Origin: Amphimedon queenslandica
Lineage: Eukaryota > Porifera > Demospongiae > Haplosclerida > Niphatidae
Assembly: GCF_000090795.2 (NCBI RefSeq)
Contig: NW_003546245.1
Span: 314,382-368,672, forward strand
Direction of reading: 5' to 3'
Length of the DNA: 54,291 nucleotides
Shown: in pieces, positions 11,673-26,881 of the stretch
Layout of the letters: each line of letters opens with the position of its first letter
How positions within the stretch are numbered: the first letter of the stretch is position 1
The notes under the pieces: model-generated
Seen by the model: only the letters and a program-made list of their open reading frames with translations
Databases searched by the model: none
What the model was told of the DNA's origin: nothing
Made by a program: the position numbers and the translations under genes

Positions 11673-13755
11673 GTGTATCATTAATGCCATCCAGTAGATT
11701 ACTAGCAATTCTCGGATCATCGTTATATTCTGATAATACGTTAATGTCTGGAGGAGATGCTGTTATCTGAAAGAGAAAGAAAGCAATACAGAATGATAAT
11801 ATTATATCCTGGTTATGAGTGGCATAATGAAGTAGTTTTCATCACTTACATCTTGTGTAGGAGGTATATTCCCTCTCTCATTGAATATCTCTATACCAGT
11901 CAGACCAACGTAATACCTATCGCCCCATGTACTATTGATAAAGAGTGTCAACTGGCTACCGGTGGGTAACACTGGTATATTAAACTGGTCACTGGTCACT
12001 GGAGGAGGTGGGAAGGAGAGGGGAGTGTCTTTTGGCTCATTAGCGTCTGTCTCTCTGTGTTTCATAAGGAATTCCTGCAAGATATCATCTATTGGTGAGA
12101 TAAGTGTTAAGATATCAATGATTTCATTGATATTTTAGATTATGATACCTTGATCGCTTGATGCCATGTCATTCCAGTGTCGTCTCCTATCAAATCTTTG
12201 AATCGATTCCCTCAATTCGCTGATATTAAATTGATCACTTGATCTCAACTGATCACTTGATCTCAACTGATCACTTGATCTCAACTGATCGCTTGATCTC
12301 AACTGATCGCTTGATCTTAACTCATCCTGTAATGTCAAATCGTCACTTTCAATGCAAGGTGGGTGTGGTGGGTGTGATATAAACGTTAATGAAGGAGAGC
12401 TCTCGGTTTCTTCAGCTGATACCACCCACTGGATACCATCGCCACACTGTATCTGACGACGCCCTTTACTCAACGTCTAAAATAATACATGTACATGTAA
12501 GTTAGCTTAAGTAACAGTTACTGTGTGTGTACATATGCGACTTATGGAATGATAAACTAATGACAGGTGGTATATTGTATACAGCAAAGACTTACAGCTG
12601 TTGCTAGTCTTGGAGCAGGTGGCGCAGGGATATTTGAATCAAGGAATGTAGGTAGACTTGTTGTTTCACTTTCATGATTGGCAGGTGGTGAGTTTCTCCT
12701 GTTTGATTCATCCTTACTTTCTTTATCTGGTCTGTGTTGGGACACCATCAGGGACGAGGGTTTAGAGGAGAAGAGAGAATCAAGAGCCACTGAATGAGGA
12801 GGAGGAGGCTCTAAAATAAATAAATGAAATTAACAATAAAAATAAACAAACAAATAATAGTAGTAGTAGCAATTAAGCAACAGGTGTATTATAAAATACA
12901 TATACTGTACCTTTATTAGTACTAATGTCCCCCAGGTCAAAACTATGCAAGCTCTTAGCTGATCTAGTATTTCTTTTTCTCTCATCACTACTGCATGTAT
13001 CATTCATATTGTTATTGCTCCTGCTAGTTGATTGGTCTGATCGTGGTCTAGAGGTTTCATCAGCTAATAATCCTTTTCTTTTTAATAACAAAGCTAATGA
13101 CAATGAATGATGTGGCACACTCTCATCGGGGAATGCTCTTTGGAGGAGTGTAGAGAAATTAGGAGGAGAGAGAGGAGGATGCGAAGATGAAGGAGGGGAG
13201 AGAGGAGGATGGGGAGATAAAGGAGGAGAGAGAGGAGGATGGGGAGGTGAAGGAGGAGAGAGAGAAGTTAGATTTTGATTTGAAGGTACATCACAATGAT
13301 CAGAGAATGATTCCTGTTGATCAGAGAATGATTCCTGTTGATCAGTGAGTGAATCCTGTTGATCAAAGTTTGACTCTTTTTGAACAGAACACGAATCGAT
13401 ATTATGCTTAAAATGATGAGATAATGATTCTTTATGATACTGAACTGATTCCACGTCTTGCTGTGAATTCTTATCTTTAAACAATGATGCTACACTCAGT
13501 CTTTCTTGACCATTGTCTGCCGCTTCATTTAAACTATCGTCTACTCTATCTTCATTTCTTGAAGTAGCCTTGCGAGAGAGAGCACTAAGTGTCCGGGTTA
13601 CTGCTACTAAACAAAAAATAAAACAATATATACTATACCACGTACTATTGGAGTTTTGAGATGAATGAAAATATAGTAAAGATGGTGACTGAGTATTAGC
13701 TGCTGTTTCAGAGCTCTCCTCCTCTTCTTCAATACTGTCAGATTCTATCATCTAA

Positions 13756-13787
<32 letters not shown>

Positions 13788-14594
13788 AGAGAGAGAGAGA
13801 GGGAGAGAGAGAGAGAGAGATCATAAGAAAGGTCATGAGTGACATATCTAAATACTTCTTCAATGTCTTCTTTAGTAGTTTCACTCTCAAAATCATCATC
13901 ATCATCATAATCCTCTGATACTACAGCTAAGAGAAAATTCATTATTGCTACATACACTGTACATGTAATATGTATCGTTTACAGGAGGAAGGAACGTCAA
14001 TAGTGATAGGATCTCCGCTTTCAGTTCTGACGGCAATTGAGTCTTGACCCCACCCTCTTCTACCTGATTGACTCCTAATGATTTATTCTAATTAATAATT
14101 ATAATGGATGACACACCCACTTTCTTAATAAATCCAGATCCGGAGTCGGTTCTCTTCTCTTCTTTGTGTCTATTAGATTATGCAATGGAGGGGGAAGAGG
14201 GCAAGAGGGACTTACCGGCTGTTTTAGTGTCTCTTTTCTTGAGATTTTGAGAAGAAGATGAATGCTCGCCATTAATGTATACAGAAAAACCTGCCTCTCT
14301 CTTCTCTAGGCAAACCTGCTCTGGATTCTTCTGTCGTAGATGTTTGAGTTTTCTTTTAAAAAAGGAAAATTATTAAGTACCAACAAAATGAAATACTTAT
14401 ATATACACATACCTATTTCTATCACTAAGTTTCATCAGATACAGGTCGTAATCATCAGGTATTGCGTATAATCCACTGCCAGCAGACACTGCTTGATTCT
14501 ATGATGAGGTCTATTTATGCATACGGGATATATAAGATACCTTTCTGTCTGATTTTTTACTTTCTCCAGTACTTCTCATCATCTTGTTTTGCAT
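8304..14594 (-). CDS. KATNIP: Katanin-interacting protein (KIAA0556), multi-exon
   Basis: KATNIP is a microtubule- and katanin-binding protein of the ciliary base. The start is the ATG at 14594 (MQNKMMRSTG), spliced to an exon giving DDYDLYLMKLSDRNR and then to KLKHLRQKNPEQVCLEKREA and GFSVYINGEH, the conserved N-terminus of the family. The middle (about 12150-13750) is long, low-complexity and Ser/Pro/Gln-rich. The C-terminal half carries several DUF4457-type beta-sandwich repeats, recognised by WGD-x-YY-[VI]-GLTGIEI (near 9110 and 11910), DKLIDGVIDSHEPQHMWLSP (about 8860-8920) and WNYGKTPSRGVKEFSV (about 8755-8805). The last repeat ends DILVDDLLIHTGQM. The protein appears to end PVTAVQCPNNANKFTRKR with a TAA at 8304-8306. 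That terminal exon assignment is less certain. A family A satellite array sits in an intron. Exact limits of all exons were not resolved. Confidence 0.85.
9975..10735. repeat. Family A palindromic satellite, array 2 (KATNIP intron)
   Basis: Four to five units in the opposite orientation to array 1. Palindrome positions are 9990 (perfect), 10172 (one mismatch), 10357 (left half plus core, right arm cut), 10532 (perfect) and a decayed remnant near 10718. Spacings are 182, 185 and 175 bp, so this array is more diverged than array 1. Relative to KATNIP transcription it lies in the same sense as array 1 does relative to SNX14. Confidence 0.93.
11597..11671. repeat. (ATT)n microsatellite
   Basis: Imperfect run of ATT/GTT triplets in a KATNIP intron. 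Its translation as a run of tyrosines is not a gene. Confidence 0.9.
12229..12322 (-). repeat. In-frame 18-bp coding minisatellite in KATNIP
   Basis: About five tandem copies of an 18-bp unit encode the hexapeptide LRSSDQ in the KATNIP frame. Copies differ at a few bases (TCACTTGATC versus TCGCTTGATC), so the repeat is not perfectly homogenised. It lies in the disordered middle of the protein. Confidence 0.9.
13754..13820. repeat. (GA)n/(CT)n microsatellite
   Basis: A long GA tract interrupted by GGGA. On the KATNIP strand it reads as a CT tract immediately upstream of the exon ending at 13751, where it could act as the polypyrimidine tract of the acceptor. Confidence 0.85.
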
Positions 14595-14930
14595 TTGCCA
14601 GCTCAGCAAATCGCAATCACCTTGTCAACTGGCCACGCCTACTAACAATTTACCGCCAAATCTAACTATTGAGCATGCGCATAAGTCTTGTCTGCAAATT
14701 TTTAAAATAATTTTTTAATTCAAAAAACATAAGTCAAAGTGGGTCTCAAACACACGCAGAATAGAGAGAAAGAGAGAGGGAGCAAGAGAGAAGGGAAGGG
14801 GAGAAAAGACTATATTAATAGTCCACAATAATAATCTAATAACTGAAAGAAAATACACGTAACTACATGTACATCCATGAATTATAATAATAAAATCAAG
14901 ACAAGTTTCTTCCTAAGCAGCGACCAGCTC
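14595..14930. other. Spacer between KATNIP 5' end and SUN 3' end
   Basis: 336 bp, head-to-tail on the minus strand. It should contain the KATNIP promoter. It holds a GA-rich stretch (about 14763-14808) and AT-rich sequence. No gene is visible. Confidence 0.7.
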
Positions 14931-16898
14931 CTACTTAGGTGCTGTCGACCCATGGACTCTGAGCCTGTAGACACAGGTGTACGATGGATTGCCATAGTTA
15001 GATTCAAACTCAAACTTTACAAATCTATACGGCTCCTCCAAGCCTCCCTATAATAATGAAGTAATAATGTGCTGATCACCAGAATAACATTATGCATAAG
15101 TACATGTACTTGAAATAAAGTTATGACCAACTTACAACTGAGTATGACTGTATGGGGTTGTCACACTTAAGCTCGTAAGTAAAACTACCTAATAAAGCTG
15201 AGTTCTCTTCATCGGCTGAGTTCTGAGCCTAAAGTTTATGATTAAAAAAAAGACATCAAAATCATCAAGGAAGAGGATAAGACATACATAAACTTTGAAA
15301 TTTTTAGGTGCACTGGCTGCCGTCCCATGTGGCGAAAGAGCTTTTGGAACATGTTGCAATGTAATGGAGTCAATAATTATATTGTGGCTAAGCTAAAGAG
15401 AGAGAGAGAGAGAGAGAAAATTAATGATAAACACACACACACACACGAACTGATGAACATGTACATGTACATATTAACTTACCTTGATAACAGTAAATCC
15501 TTTCTGGCCAGTAAAGCACCAGCAATCACCAGGATAGACACTAGGCTAAACAGATCAATAGTAACTAGTAAGTATGTACATGTACATCCACGCATTACCT
15601 GTATGACTGCATCAGGCGACAGTCTTGACACCGGAATAGGCAGTGATATCCCAAGTAATGTAACCCGACTCCTCGAGAGATCATAAGTATCAGAATGACC
15701 CACCACTTTGCCACCAGCATTCTCTAAAGCATAATCGAACCTCTCTATCTGGTCTGCACTGTATCGGAGTAACTCTCTCTTCACTATACTCAATACAAGA
15801 TCCTCGTTGACATCAACTGGTCGAGTATTAGGAGACGGAGAAGGAGCTAAAGAAATCGTAACTTGTCATAAACACTTGGGGGAGTGGACATACTTGCTGT
15901 GACAGTAACTGTAGCTTGATTCTGAACTAGACTATCTAACAGGTCCATTGAATCGGAAAGAGCCTAAAAGATTACAATACAAATTATAATACATGTACAT
16001 TGTACAATGTACAGTGGCCTACATGCATGACACAAGTAAATGTACATATATTATGCTACTATGTTGCAAATTAGACTGAATTAACACAAGGATTGTTGTT
16101 AACTCAAGGCATATTATTATAATAAATTAATACTTTCTCCGTTAATTACTTGTAACTTGTCATTGATCTTTTTCGTGTTCTCTTTGCCAAGAATTTCGTT
16201 AGCCTTGAGTGACGTCAAATCATTAGACAACTCAGTAAACTAGAATGACACTATACTAATGATGGGCTTTAATTGGAATAGATTACCTTTCCACTAAATC
16301 TGTCCGAAAGTGTTCCAGAATTGGTTTCAATCTGAGTAAGCTGAGCTTTAAAAGTTGGCAACACCTTGAGCTGCTCTTTCAACTACAAAAAGATAATTGT
16401 TATATCTAACTTTCTACACAACATGAAACCATGTATACATGTACAGCATAACTAGACACAATAGGGCTAGTTATGTCAAGCATAAAAAGTTATCAATGCG
16501 TACCTCATCAATTTCAGTTGATTGTCTATTGTTATGGCTATCAATTAGTTTCAGGATCTCTTTATATTTCCGCTCGATCACATCTTGTGCAATCTCTCTC
16601 ACACGCGCTTCACTCAATCCATCCCCACTTGGTTTCTTTTGTAATTCAAGCGTCAATCTATCAATGGCGGCTTGCCTGTCGGCTTTTGAGGTCTGCAATT
16701 CAGCGGAGAGCTGTATACGTGTATGTGTATGCACAGGGAAGGAGGAATAATACATACTACATGTACTTTATTCTGTTTGGGTTACCTGTTGAAGGTCAGT
16801 CTTAAGCTGATTAATAAGTACATCAGTTCTCTTCCTTTCTATGTCTTTGATTGACTCTAACTTGGTATCAACTGCAGCTTCCAATTTATTCAATTCCT

Positions 16899-16944
<46 letters not shown>

Positions 16945-19007
16945 TCATTAAGTCATATTGTACATCTATTGAAGTACATGTAAACAAAGACAGAAAATGA
17001 AATAGTGCTAAAGTGCATACTGCACCTTATTAACACTCAAACTGTTAAAGGTGTCAGTAAGAGAGAGAACATCAGAACTACTCTTTACAGAAACTTCTTC
17101 AACTCTAATCCTCAGTGCCTCGATTTGACTCTTAATATTGGAGAGTTCCTTCTCAGAAATAGACGAAGGAGGAGGAGAAGGAGGAGAAGGGGGAGAAGGG
17201 AGAGAGGGAGGAGAAGGGGGAGAGGGAGGAGCAGGAGGTGGAGAGGGGACAACTGTAGTAGTGATCGTGGAGAATGAAGTTTCTGTTGTTGCAGTAACAG
17301 GAGGAGGGGGAGGAGGAGGAGGGAGGGAGGGAGCAGCTGCTGGCAGATGGGGGACTAGAAAAATTTAAACAGTCATGTATATGTTAGCTCGGCAGTGTAC
17401 GCATATCAATCAAAGGCGTGGCATTACTGACGTACATGTACAGTACATGCAATTTTAGTAATTATTATAGTGGTAGCTTACCAATTAGACACAGACAGAC
17501 AATAAAGAAAGCCAAAAAGAGAAGAACAAAACCAAACCTTTGCCTCTAGAGGAATAAATAATAATAATAAATACATTATTGCATATAAGTAACAGGCTCA
17601 CCCGTCCATTTGGGCCATTAAAAATTTGTCCTAACCTACAAAAAATAAAGAAAAAAGAGTGACACAGGGTCAGTGTAGAATTGTACTTGTTCAATAATGT
17701 AATATCACAGCAGAAGACAGTGTTTGACAACAAATAGATTAAAGATCCGATTCTATACACAAAACGAATAAATAAAGATAGAAGACTTGTTAGGAAAGAT
17801 GCGCCTACAAAAAAAAGAAAAGGTTTTGTAACAATTAGGACATAAAAACAGATTACAAGTAGCAATTAATTACCAGCTGCATCTGCTTGTTTCCTAGGAG
17901 TCAATGTCCTCTCTTTGTAATGTCTATTGTATTCCCTTGGGGATCGAACCACGTCACCATCTTCTAATAATAAAAAGTATCAATCATTCACAAGTAACAT
18001 AAAAATAATGGTACATTTCACAAGTGAAGAATGGAGTAATGGACATACACGTACCTTTTGCGATAAAGGTCTCTTCATCATCGCTAACATCTAATCCTAA
18101 AAAAACAAAAATACAATATCTAATAATAATTTATCACGGCTACATACATCTAAAAATATAACAAGTATGTAGGAATTTTTGAAGCATGCTCGTGTTAATA
18201 ATGATATAGGAACTACTAGGTGCATTAGTAAGTCTAGTAATTATACTATAGGAACTAAAAAGAGACAACACGAACCATATACACATTACATGCGTTCACA
18301 TTATGCACACAATACAAATAAATACATGTCATTCATAGTAGGAGATTAGATCAATGAGTGTTATTGTGTCCATGAACATGTAATGCAATTAAGTATATGT
18401 ACATGCAATACCATAAAGTCTATTATTAGGGCTACTAGTAACTGGAATGACATCATCAGATAATACAAAGGCTCTTCCAGGCTGAGGCTGATAGCCATGA
18501 TCTAACGAGGCGAGAGAGAGAATAAAATAATAATAATTATTATTATTTTAAAAGTTAAACGTACATGTGGAAGAATAAGTATGATCATGTTGTACACTGG
18601 TTTCTGTAGTAGTTGTTGAATCAAGGGTAGTATCATTATCAAAGGTACTAGGGACGCTCTGTCCACTCTCATCAAGCACGCTGGTATCGCTCCGATACGA
18701 AATAAGACTCGGACGTGTAGCGACTAGCAGTGGGTATCCACCCCCACCAGGCCTGGGTAGTCCTTGTCCATGCTTTTTGTTAATTCTGGGACTTCTACGA
18801 GGAACGAAATCATCTTGTTGAATGTCGTTCAAACGCTTGTTAGTACTATATTAAAGAGTAGAAAAGAGGGAGAGAGAGAATAGCATAAATTAATATATAC
18901 ATACATAATGATTATATTTTCAGGTCCATATAAACATATTTTAAAGTTTGCCAAAACATAAAGGATTAAACATACCTCTTTCTTGGTCTTCTGGCAGCAC
19001 TAGCCAT
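14931..19007 (-). CDS. SUN-domain protein (SUN1/SUN2-like, LINC complex)
   Basis: SUN proteins span the inner nuclear membrane and bind KASH proteins in the perinuclear space, linking lamina to cytoskeleton. The start is the ATG at 19007 (MASAARRPRKR, basic), spliced to an exon with DDFVPRRSPRINKKHGQG, a nucleoplasmic Ser/Thr-rich N-terminus. Hydrophobic segments follow: ASFLTSLLSLFIRFVYRIGS (about 17740-17810) and FGFVLLFLAFFIVCLCLI (about 17482-17536), the latter the likely main transmembrane helix. Next come a Pro-rich stretch with PPSPPSPPSLPSPP (about 17170-17345) and a long coiled-coil region over several exons (about 15900-17150). The SUN domain contains LLRYSADQIERFDYALENAG and GGKVVGHSDTYD (about 15675-15775) and ends PSYTCVYRLRVHGS at about 14945, then TAG at 14931. 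Sponge genes cannot be assigned to SUN1 or SUN2 individually. Whether 17640-17765 is coding or intron is ambiguous, since it is open in frame with plausible splice sites at both ends. Confidence 0.88.
16902..16940. repeat. (GA)n/(CT)n microsatellite in SUN intron
   Basis: A pure GA run directly adjoining the exon that ends FNKLEAAVDTKL when read on the minus strand. On the gene strand it is a CT tract. Confidence 0.85.
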
Positions 19008-19485
19008 TATGAATTATCTATGAAAGGGTAGGGGAAAGGAAATAAAAGGGAAGTCCAATATGAAGAAGACCAAGTACCAGAAGGCATGTGCGCGTGGTCA
19101 CGTGATGGAAACCAATTTTCAGATGACAAAACAGTCACGTGATGTGGGCTCATTTTTTCCTAATAAAACTTTTTATTGACTCAATCCTTTGTATTCCTTT
19201 AAAAGTATTAATGGTATAATATCTTTCACGATATTGCATATGTTTAGAGTATCTGTAATTTTTCTAGGCTTTGCTTTTGGGGAAAATGCAGGCTCATTTT
19301 GATAAAAACGTCACATAGTGATGCAAAGTGTCACGTGAGCTCTCACGTGACCTTTACCTCTACTAGTAAATTCGCTTACTTAGTTAGTGGAGAACCTGTT
19401 CCTTTGAATAAATCTCGTACTGTGTCTGTTTGTGTGCATTAACTCTTAGTAGTCGAACGTTCGGTGAAGGCCAGAGGGAGAGGGG
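19008..19485. promoter_or_regulatory. Shared divergent promoter of SUN and GRB2 with four TCACGTGA boxes
   Basis: The two start codons face away from each other across 478 bp. Four identical copies of TCACGTGA lie at 19098-19105, 19135-19142, 19331-19338 and 19343-19350. The last two are only 12 bp apart, in a GTCACGTGAGCTCTCACGTGAC arrangement. CACGTG flanked by T and A is the classical M-box/CLEAR-type site of MITF/TFE, USF and MAX bHLH-ZIP factors. Binding here is inference. No TATA box is evident. Confidence 0.7.
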
Positions 19486-22186
<2,701 letters not shown>

Positions 22187-22224
22187 GGAAACTTATCTAG
22201 TCAACAATAATTATCTTTAATTTA

Positions 22225-22265
<41 letters not shown>

Positions 22266-22521
22266 AGAATGCTTTCATAGTTTTCAACTGTTGTCCTACT
22301 TCTTGTTGTTGTTGTCATTAATAATTTTATTTTGTTTCTTGTTGTTTTTTTGTTTGTTTGTAATAATGTGGATTCATGACTTATTTTTCTTTATACAAAA
22401 TTATTTTTTCTGCTTAGTTCCTTCCCTCGACAAAATTTTGACTTAATAGTTGCACACGTGTCACCACGTGTTTTGATTAAGTAGGCGTGTCCTTATTGAA
22501 TTGAACGTGGACTAGTCCTTC
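22187..22521. promoter_or_regulatory. GRB2 3' end / PRKDC promoter spacer with paired E-boxes
   Basis: 335 bp between the GRB2 stop and the PRKDC ATG. It has an (ATT)n run at about 22227-22263 and two CACGTG E-boxes ten bases apart (22455-22460 and 22465-22470), 52-67 bp upstream of the PRKDC start codon. A GC-box-like GGCGTGTCC follows. A promoter role is inferred from position. Confidence 0.5.
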
Positions 22522-24282
22522 ATGGAGTCCCGGATCGAGAGTTTGTGGGAGAGTCTTCACTCTTCTTCTCCCCAGCGTTACTCTTATGCAACTGAAGTAG
22601 CTTCAGATTTGTACTCTCTTTGTGTTGAGCAAATAACAGAGTCTGAGTTAGGTATGGGAATTGATTGTAAAAGGAATTAATTAGAACTTATATATGTATA
22701 CAGCCACCATTGATATTAGGAGGCCAAAAATGAAAAGTAGAGAATTCTTCATTTTTATATTTTTTCTGATGCTTTTGCATGTACTTATGTTGCATAGAAA
22801 GTTTGAGTTGATTCCGATCAAGTTTGGATTTTTTACGATTTTTTTAAGTTGCTCCAAAATCGAGCAAAAGTCCCTGTACTATAGTACAGGGACTTTGACC
22901 AAATTTTACCAAAAATGGCAAGGTGAGAATTTTCCATTTTTATATTTTTATCTGATACGTATGCATGTTCTTATGTTGTGTAGAAAGTTTGAGTTGATTC
23001 CGATCAAGTATGGATTTTTAATGATTTTTAAAAGTTGCTCCAAAATCGGGCAAAAGTCCCTGTACTATAGTACAGGGACTTTGGCCAAATTTTGCCAAAA
23101 ATGGCAAGGTGAGAATTTTCCATTTTTATATTTTTATCTGATACATATACATGTTCTTAAGTTGTGTAGAAAGTTTGAGTTGATTCCGATCAAGTATGGA
23201 TTTTTTACGATGCCTTTCTCTCTCTCTCTCTCACACACACACACATAGCCTATTCAAGCTCAGTATTGTTTAATCCTGATAATGGTATCCTCAAGTTTCT
23301 TCATGATGTAACTACACTAGAGGAGGTAGGCCATTACGGTTGGTGGGTGTGGATTATTCCAATCCTTTGCACAGTTTGCCAGCTGCAAAGAAGAATTGTT
23401 GAAGTTGCTCAGTAATTTTGTTAAGAACCTTAGTAGGCGTGTTCTGTCGCATATCGTACCAATCACTGTAACATTAATTGATTTTATAATATTAATGATG
23501 TACTTGTAATATTATTTATGTTAGGATGTCTGTGTCTTTATCTTTATGAGGGAAAAATCTGCTAAAGTCAAAAACGCTACCCTCAATTTATTAATAAATG
23601 TAAGAATATATAAGAACTACACAACTTGCAGTTTTATACTCCCTCCCTTTCTGCTCTAGACTCTGGAGTTATGCGGAAAGACTGAGTATTCTCATGATCT
23701 TGATATTCCAAAAATTGCCGACAAGTATTATCAATTTTTATTTCTTTAGAATAATTTTTAAAATATATTTATTTAAGATTTTTCCAAGCTGCATTACTAC
23801 CAACCAAGCATTCTGCTACTAGTTAGAAGCGAATGAAGTTACCCCCAATATTTCATGCCCCTTCTCTCCCATATCATGTACAGTTAGAGGAGGGATCTAT
23901 CACCTGCTGGGAGTTCTTTGCGAATGGTTTCCTGAGCATCTCGTAAAGATATCCTCGCGACTGATCGATATTTATATGAGTAACCTTAAATCTGAGGTAA
24001 GCTGATAACAGACAGTTATGTAGTACTTTCTCTTTAGATGACTGTCAAAAAGACAAAGAAGCCAGAGTTACCGATAATATCAGGCTGCTTGTACGGACTC
24101 ACGGCATACTTGAACAACTTCTCACAATCAGCATCTGAAGGTAAGAGTGATACAGAGAAGGGAGATTGGGGGAGTGTTGTATTTTGTACAGGATCAGTTT
24201 ATGCTCAAGATATATACAAGTATACAAGAATGGCCATCGATCCTCTAGCTAATTTAACTCGATATGAGGTCCCAAGAGGTAC

Positions 24283-24327
<45 letters not shown>

Positions 24328-26835
24328 CGTTGTTGTTATTGGTCTTTTCTTAATTATTTGCAGCTGGTTTGAGCCTAATTAGTCGTCACGCGGCTCAATT
24401 TAGAGAATATTTAGTCAAAGACTCTGAAGTGGGTGTGTGCTTTGTCTGATAATTAACTCGGTGTATTTTTATGCAGCACATGTACGAGAGTCTGTCCAGC
24501 TGGTCAAACCACAAGAACAAAGAATGCAGAGTAGTAGCAGTTAATGCCATTGGATCATTCTTCAGAGAGGTGCAAGAGTTAATCTTTTATTCTGTATCAT
24601 AGACTCGTTAATCTGTCACCATCATCATCATCATCATCATTATTATTATTATTATTTCTCCATCAGGTTTCTACTCAGATATCTGATCCCAGTATTAGCA
24701 GAGAGCTTGGGATTTCTAATTATAAGTTTTTCATGAAATGCTTTCGTTCATTGATGAACGATCCTGACATTAATCACAGACTATTATCCATTGCTGTTAA
24801 AGGCTATGGGCACTTTGCTAAAGTACAGCTGCCTTTACTCATCTACTTGTATTAACATTTCTCCTACTTTCTCTCCCCCTCTCTCTCCCTCCTCCCTTAG
24901 CCCTGTAGATTATATGGGTCAATGGAGGATTTACACTTTATGTTTGGTGAGATGGTTCAAAGGAGCGAGCAGCTGTTTCTAGCTAGTGTGGACTTCACCA
25001 CCAGCAGTAGTAGTGTAGCATTTGAGGAGAGATTTCTCTTACCCACTTTCATTGAAGCACTAGCGAACATTAGCAAAGAGATTCAAAATGTTAGTCAATG
25101 ATAAATTCTATTTTATTTGTCTTGTCCCTTTTATTGTAGTTGCCTGATGTCTGTCTCTCTTCATTGCAGAAGTTATCTGTGTTATTGTTTCATTGCTACC
25201 CTTTCCTTTCAAGTCATGTTAGATATCAGGGGTCTGTGTCTCTCCTCAAGTTGATAATGGCAGTCTCTTCAATACCGACTTCATTTAAACAATTCTTGTC
25301 TCATATTGGTATGTCTACATACAGTACCTGAGACTTCCATTGCTATTTATTTTATTTATTTTAATCGATTATTCATTTTATGTTGACATTTGACTTGTCA
25401 TTGATAGTGGTACTATAATCATACTTGTTTATACATTTTGTGTGTGTTTATTTTGTACAGTTTATCAAGGTGTCATAAGGAGCTGCTCGCTTCCTGTTGT
25501 TATTGAAGCTGTCCAGGTACATTTTAATTAGTTTTTAATGTTTTTATAATTCACATGTACATGCATTGTACATGTATGCTGTATATCAATACTTGATGAT
25601 TGAGGCATAAATAATGGCAGCATGTACATGTACGGAATATATTTGATACTTTTTTTTCTCCTTCTCTAGGGCGACGATAGTGCAGTGGTAACAGCTGCTC
25701 CATTGGCTGATAGCAACGATAAAGTTATGTCTTATCTTGACTATGTTCAATTATGGATACAATTAATTGATTATAAGAAACTCAAAGTATAAAAAAGAAA
25801 TTCCCCAAGTTACCTTTTCATTCCCATACCAACTCTTAGGGTATGGGAATGGACTTTGACTTGGAGCTGAGACAAAGCATACATCAACTTGTCTATTCAG
25901 AATTCATACAATCATTACTTAATATATTAAGGAAACTGGACTTCACTACTGCCTCTACTACTGAAGATGGCATCATGGTAATGCAATATGCAAGAGAGTT
26001 AAAGTACATATAGTTCCATTGTTAACAGGCGAATGAGGGAGAAGGAGGAGGAGGATCAGGTGGAGGAGATCCAGTGATTACATCAGATCCAGTTTTAGGC
26101 AGGCAGCCTGCTGTACCAAAAGATTTTCAAATTTTCATTAATCTTGTAGAATTAGCAAAGTAAGGCCTACTATAGGATAAGCCTTCCTTGTAGTTATAAT
26201 GGAGATATTAAGAGCATTCATTGCAAGCTCTACTTTTGTGGTTGCTTGCTATGAAAACCAAAAAGTTATTGTCCATAAATTGTCTCTTCTAGGAAGGTGA
26301 TTCCATCTGTTTCTCTCTCATTATTTACTCCTTGGATATTGACTTTTTCTCAAGAGGTCGTTTCCTTGGCAACTCGCTACCCTCTAGTCAGTGGGTTTTA
26401 TAAGCTACTCACCGTTTGTCTCTCGATATGCAACAAGACGCATTTTTTTGATGTACATGTAAGATATGACGCGTCTATTTCGTTTTGATCTTATATTTTA
26501 AAATTTTTGTTTTAAGGATTTGAGTGGTCAAGGCACAGGTGATGATGATGTTGCCATGGAAACTGAAGAGAGAACTGACAGGCAGAGTTGTTATTTTTTG
26601 TTTAGTTCATTTATTAAAGAAGTGAGAGAGAGGGGAGAGGGAGGGAATTTTTTAACATTTCTGAAACTTTCCAGGTGGTAGTTCAAATGCAGCAGTACAA
26701 AGATGATTTATTAGCTTCTTGTCTTCATCTGATACTAGTGCTTCCCAAAGAGATGGTTGTTAGTGATTTCAAGGAACTCATACCAGCCATTAAAGTATAT
26801 CCATTCACATATACCCTCTCTCATTTATCCCTCCT

Positions 26836-26881
<46 letters not shown>

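Noticed and set aside
11558-11770. Poly-His/poly-Tyr protein
   Set aside because: It is an (ATC/ATT)n microsatellite in an intron read through on the plus strand, with the antisense of a KATNIP exon at its end.
12925-13110. Plus-strand hydrophobic small protein
   Set aside because: It is the antisense of a Ser-rich KATNIP exon and has no independent support.
13748-13957. Leu/Ser-rich frame ending in a long SLSLSL run
   Set aside because: The run is a (GA)n/(CT)n microsatellite in a KATNIP intron. Only the acidic part upstream of it (near 13840-13925) belongs to an exon.
17138-17368. Gly/Glu-rich plus-strand frame
   Set aside because: It is the antisense of the Pro-rich linker of the SUN protein.
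22694-23248. 184-codon open frame as a protein-coding gene
   Set aside because: It is the translation of the 186-bp satellite, which stays open because the period is divisible by three. It lies in intron 1 of PRKDC and resembles no protein.
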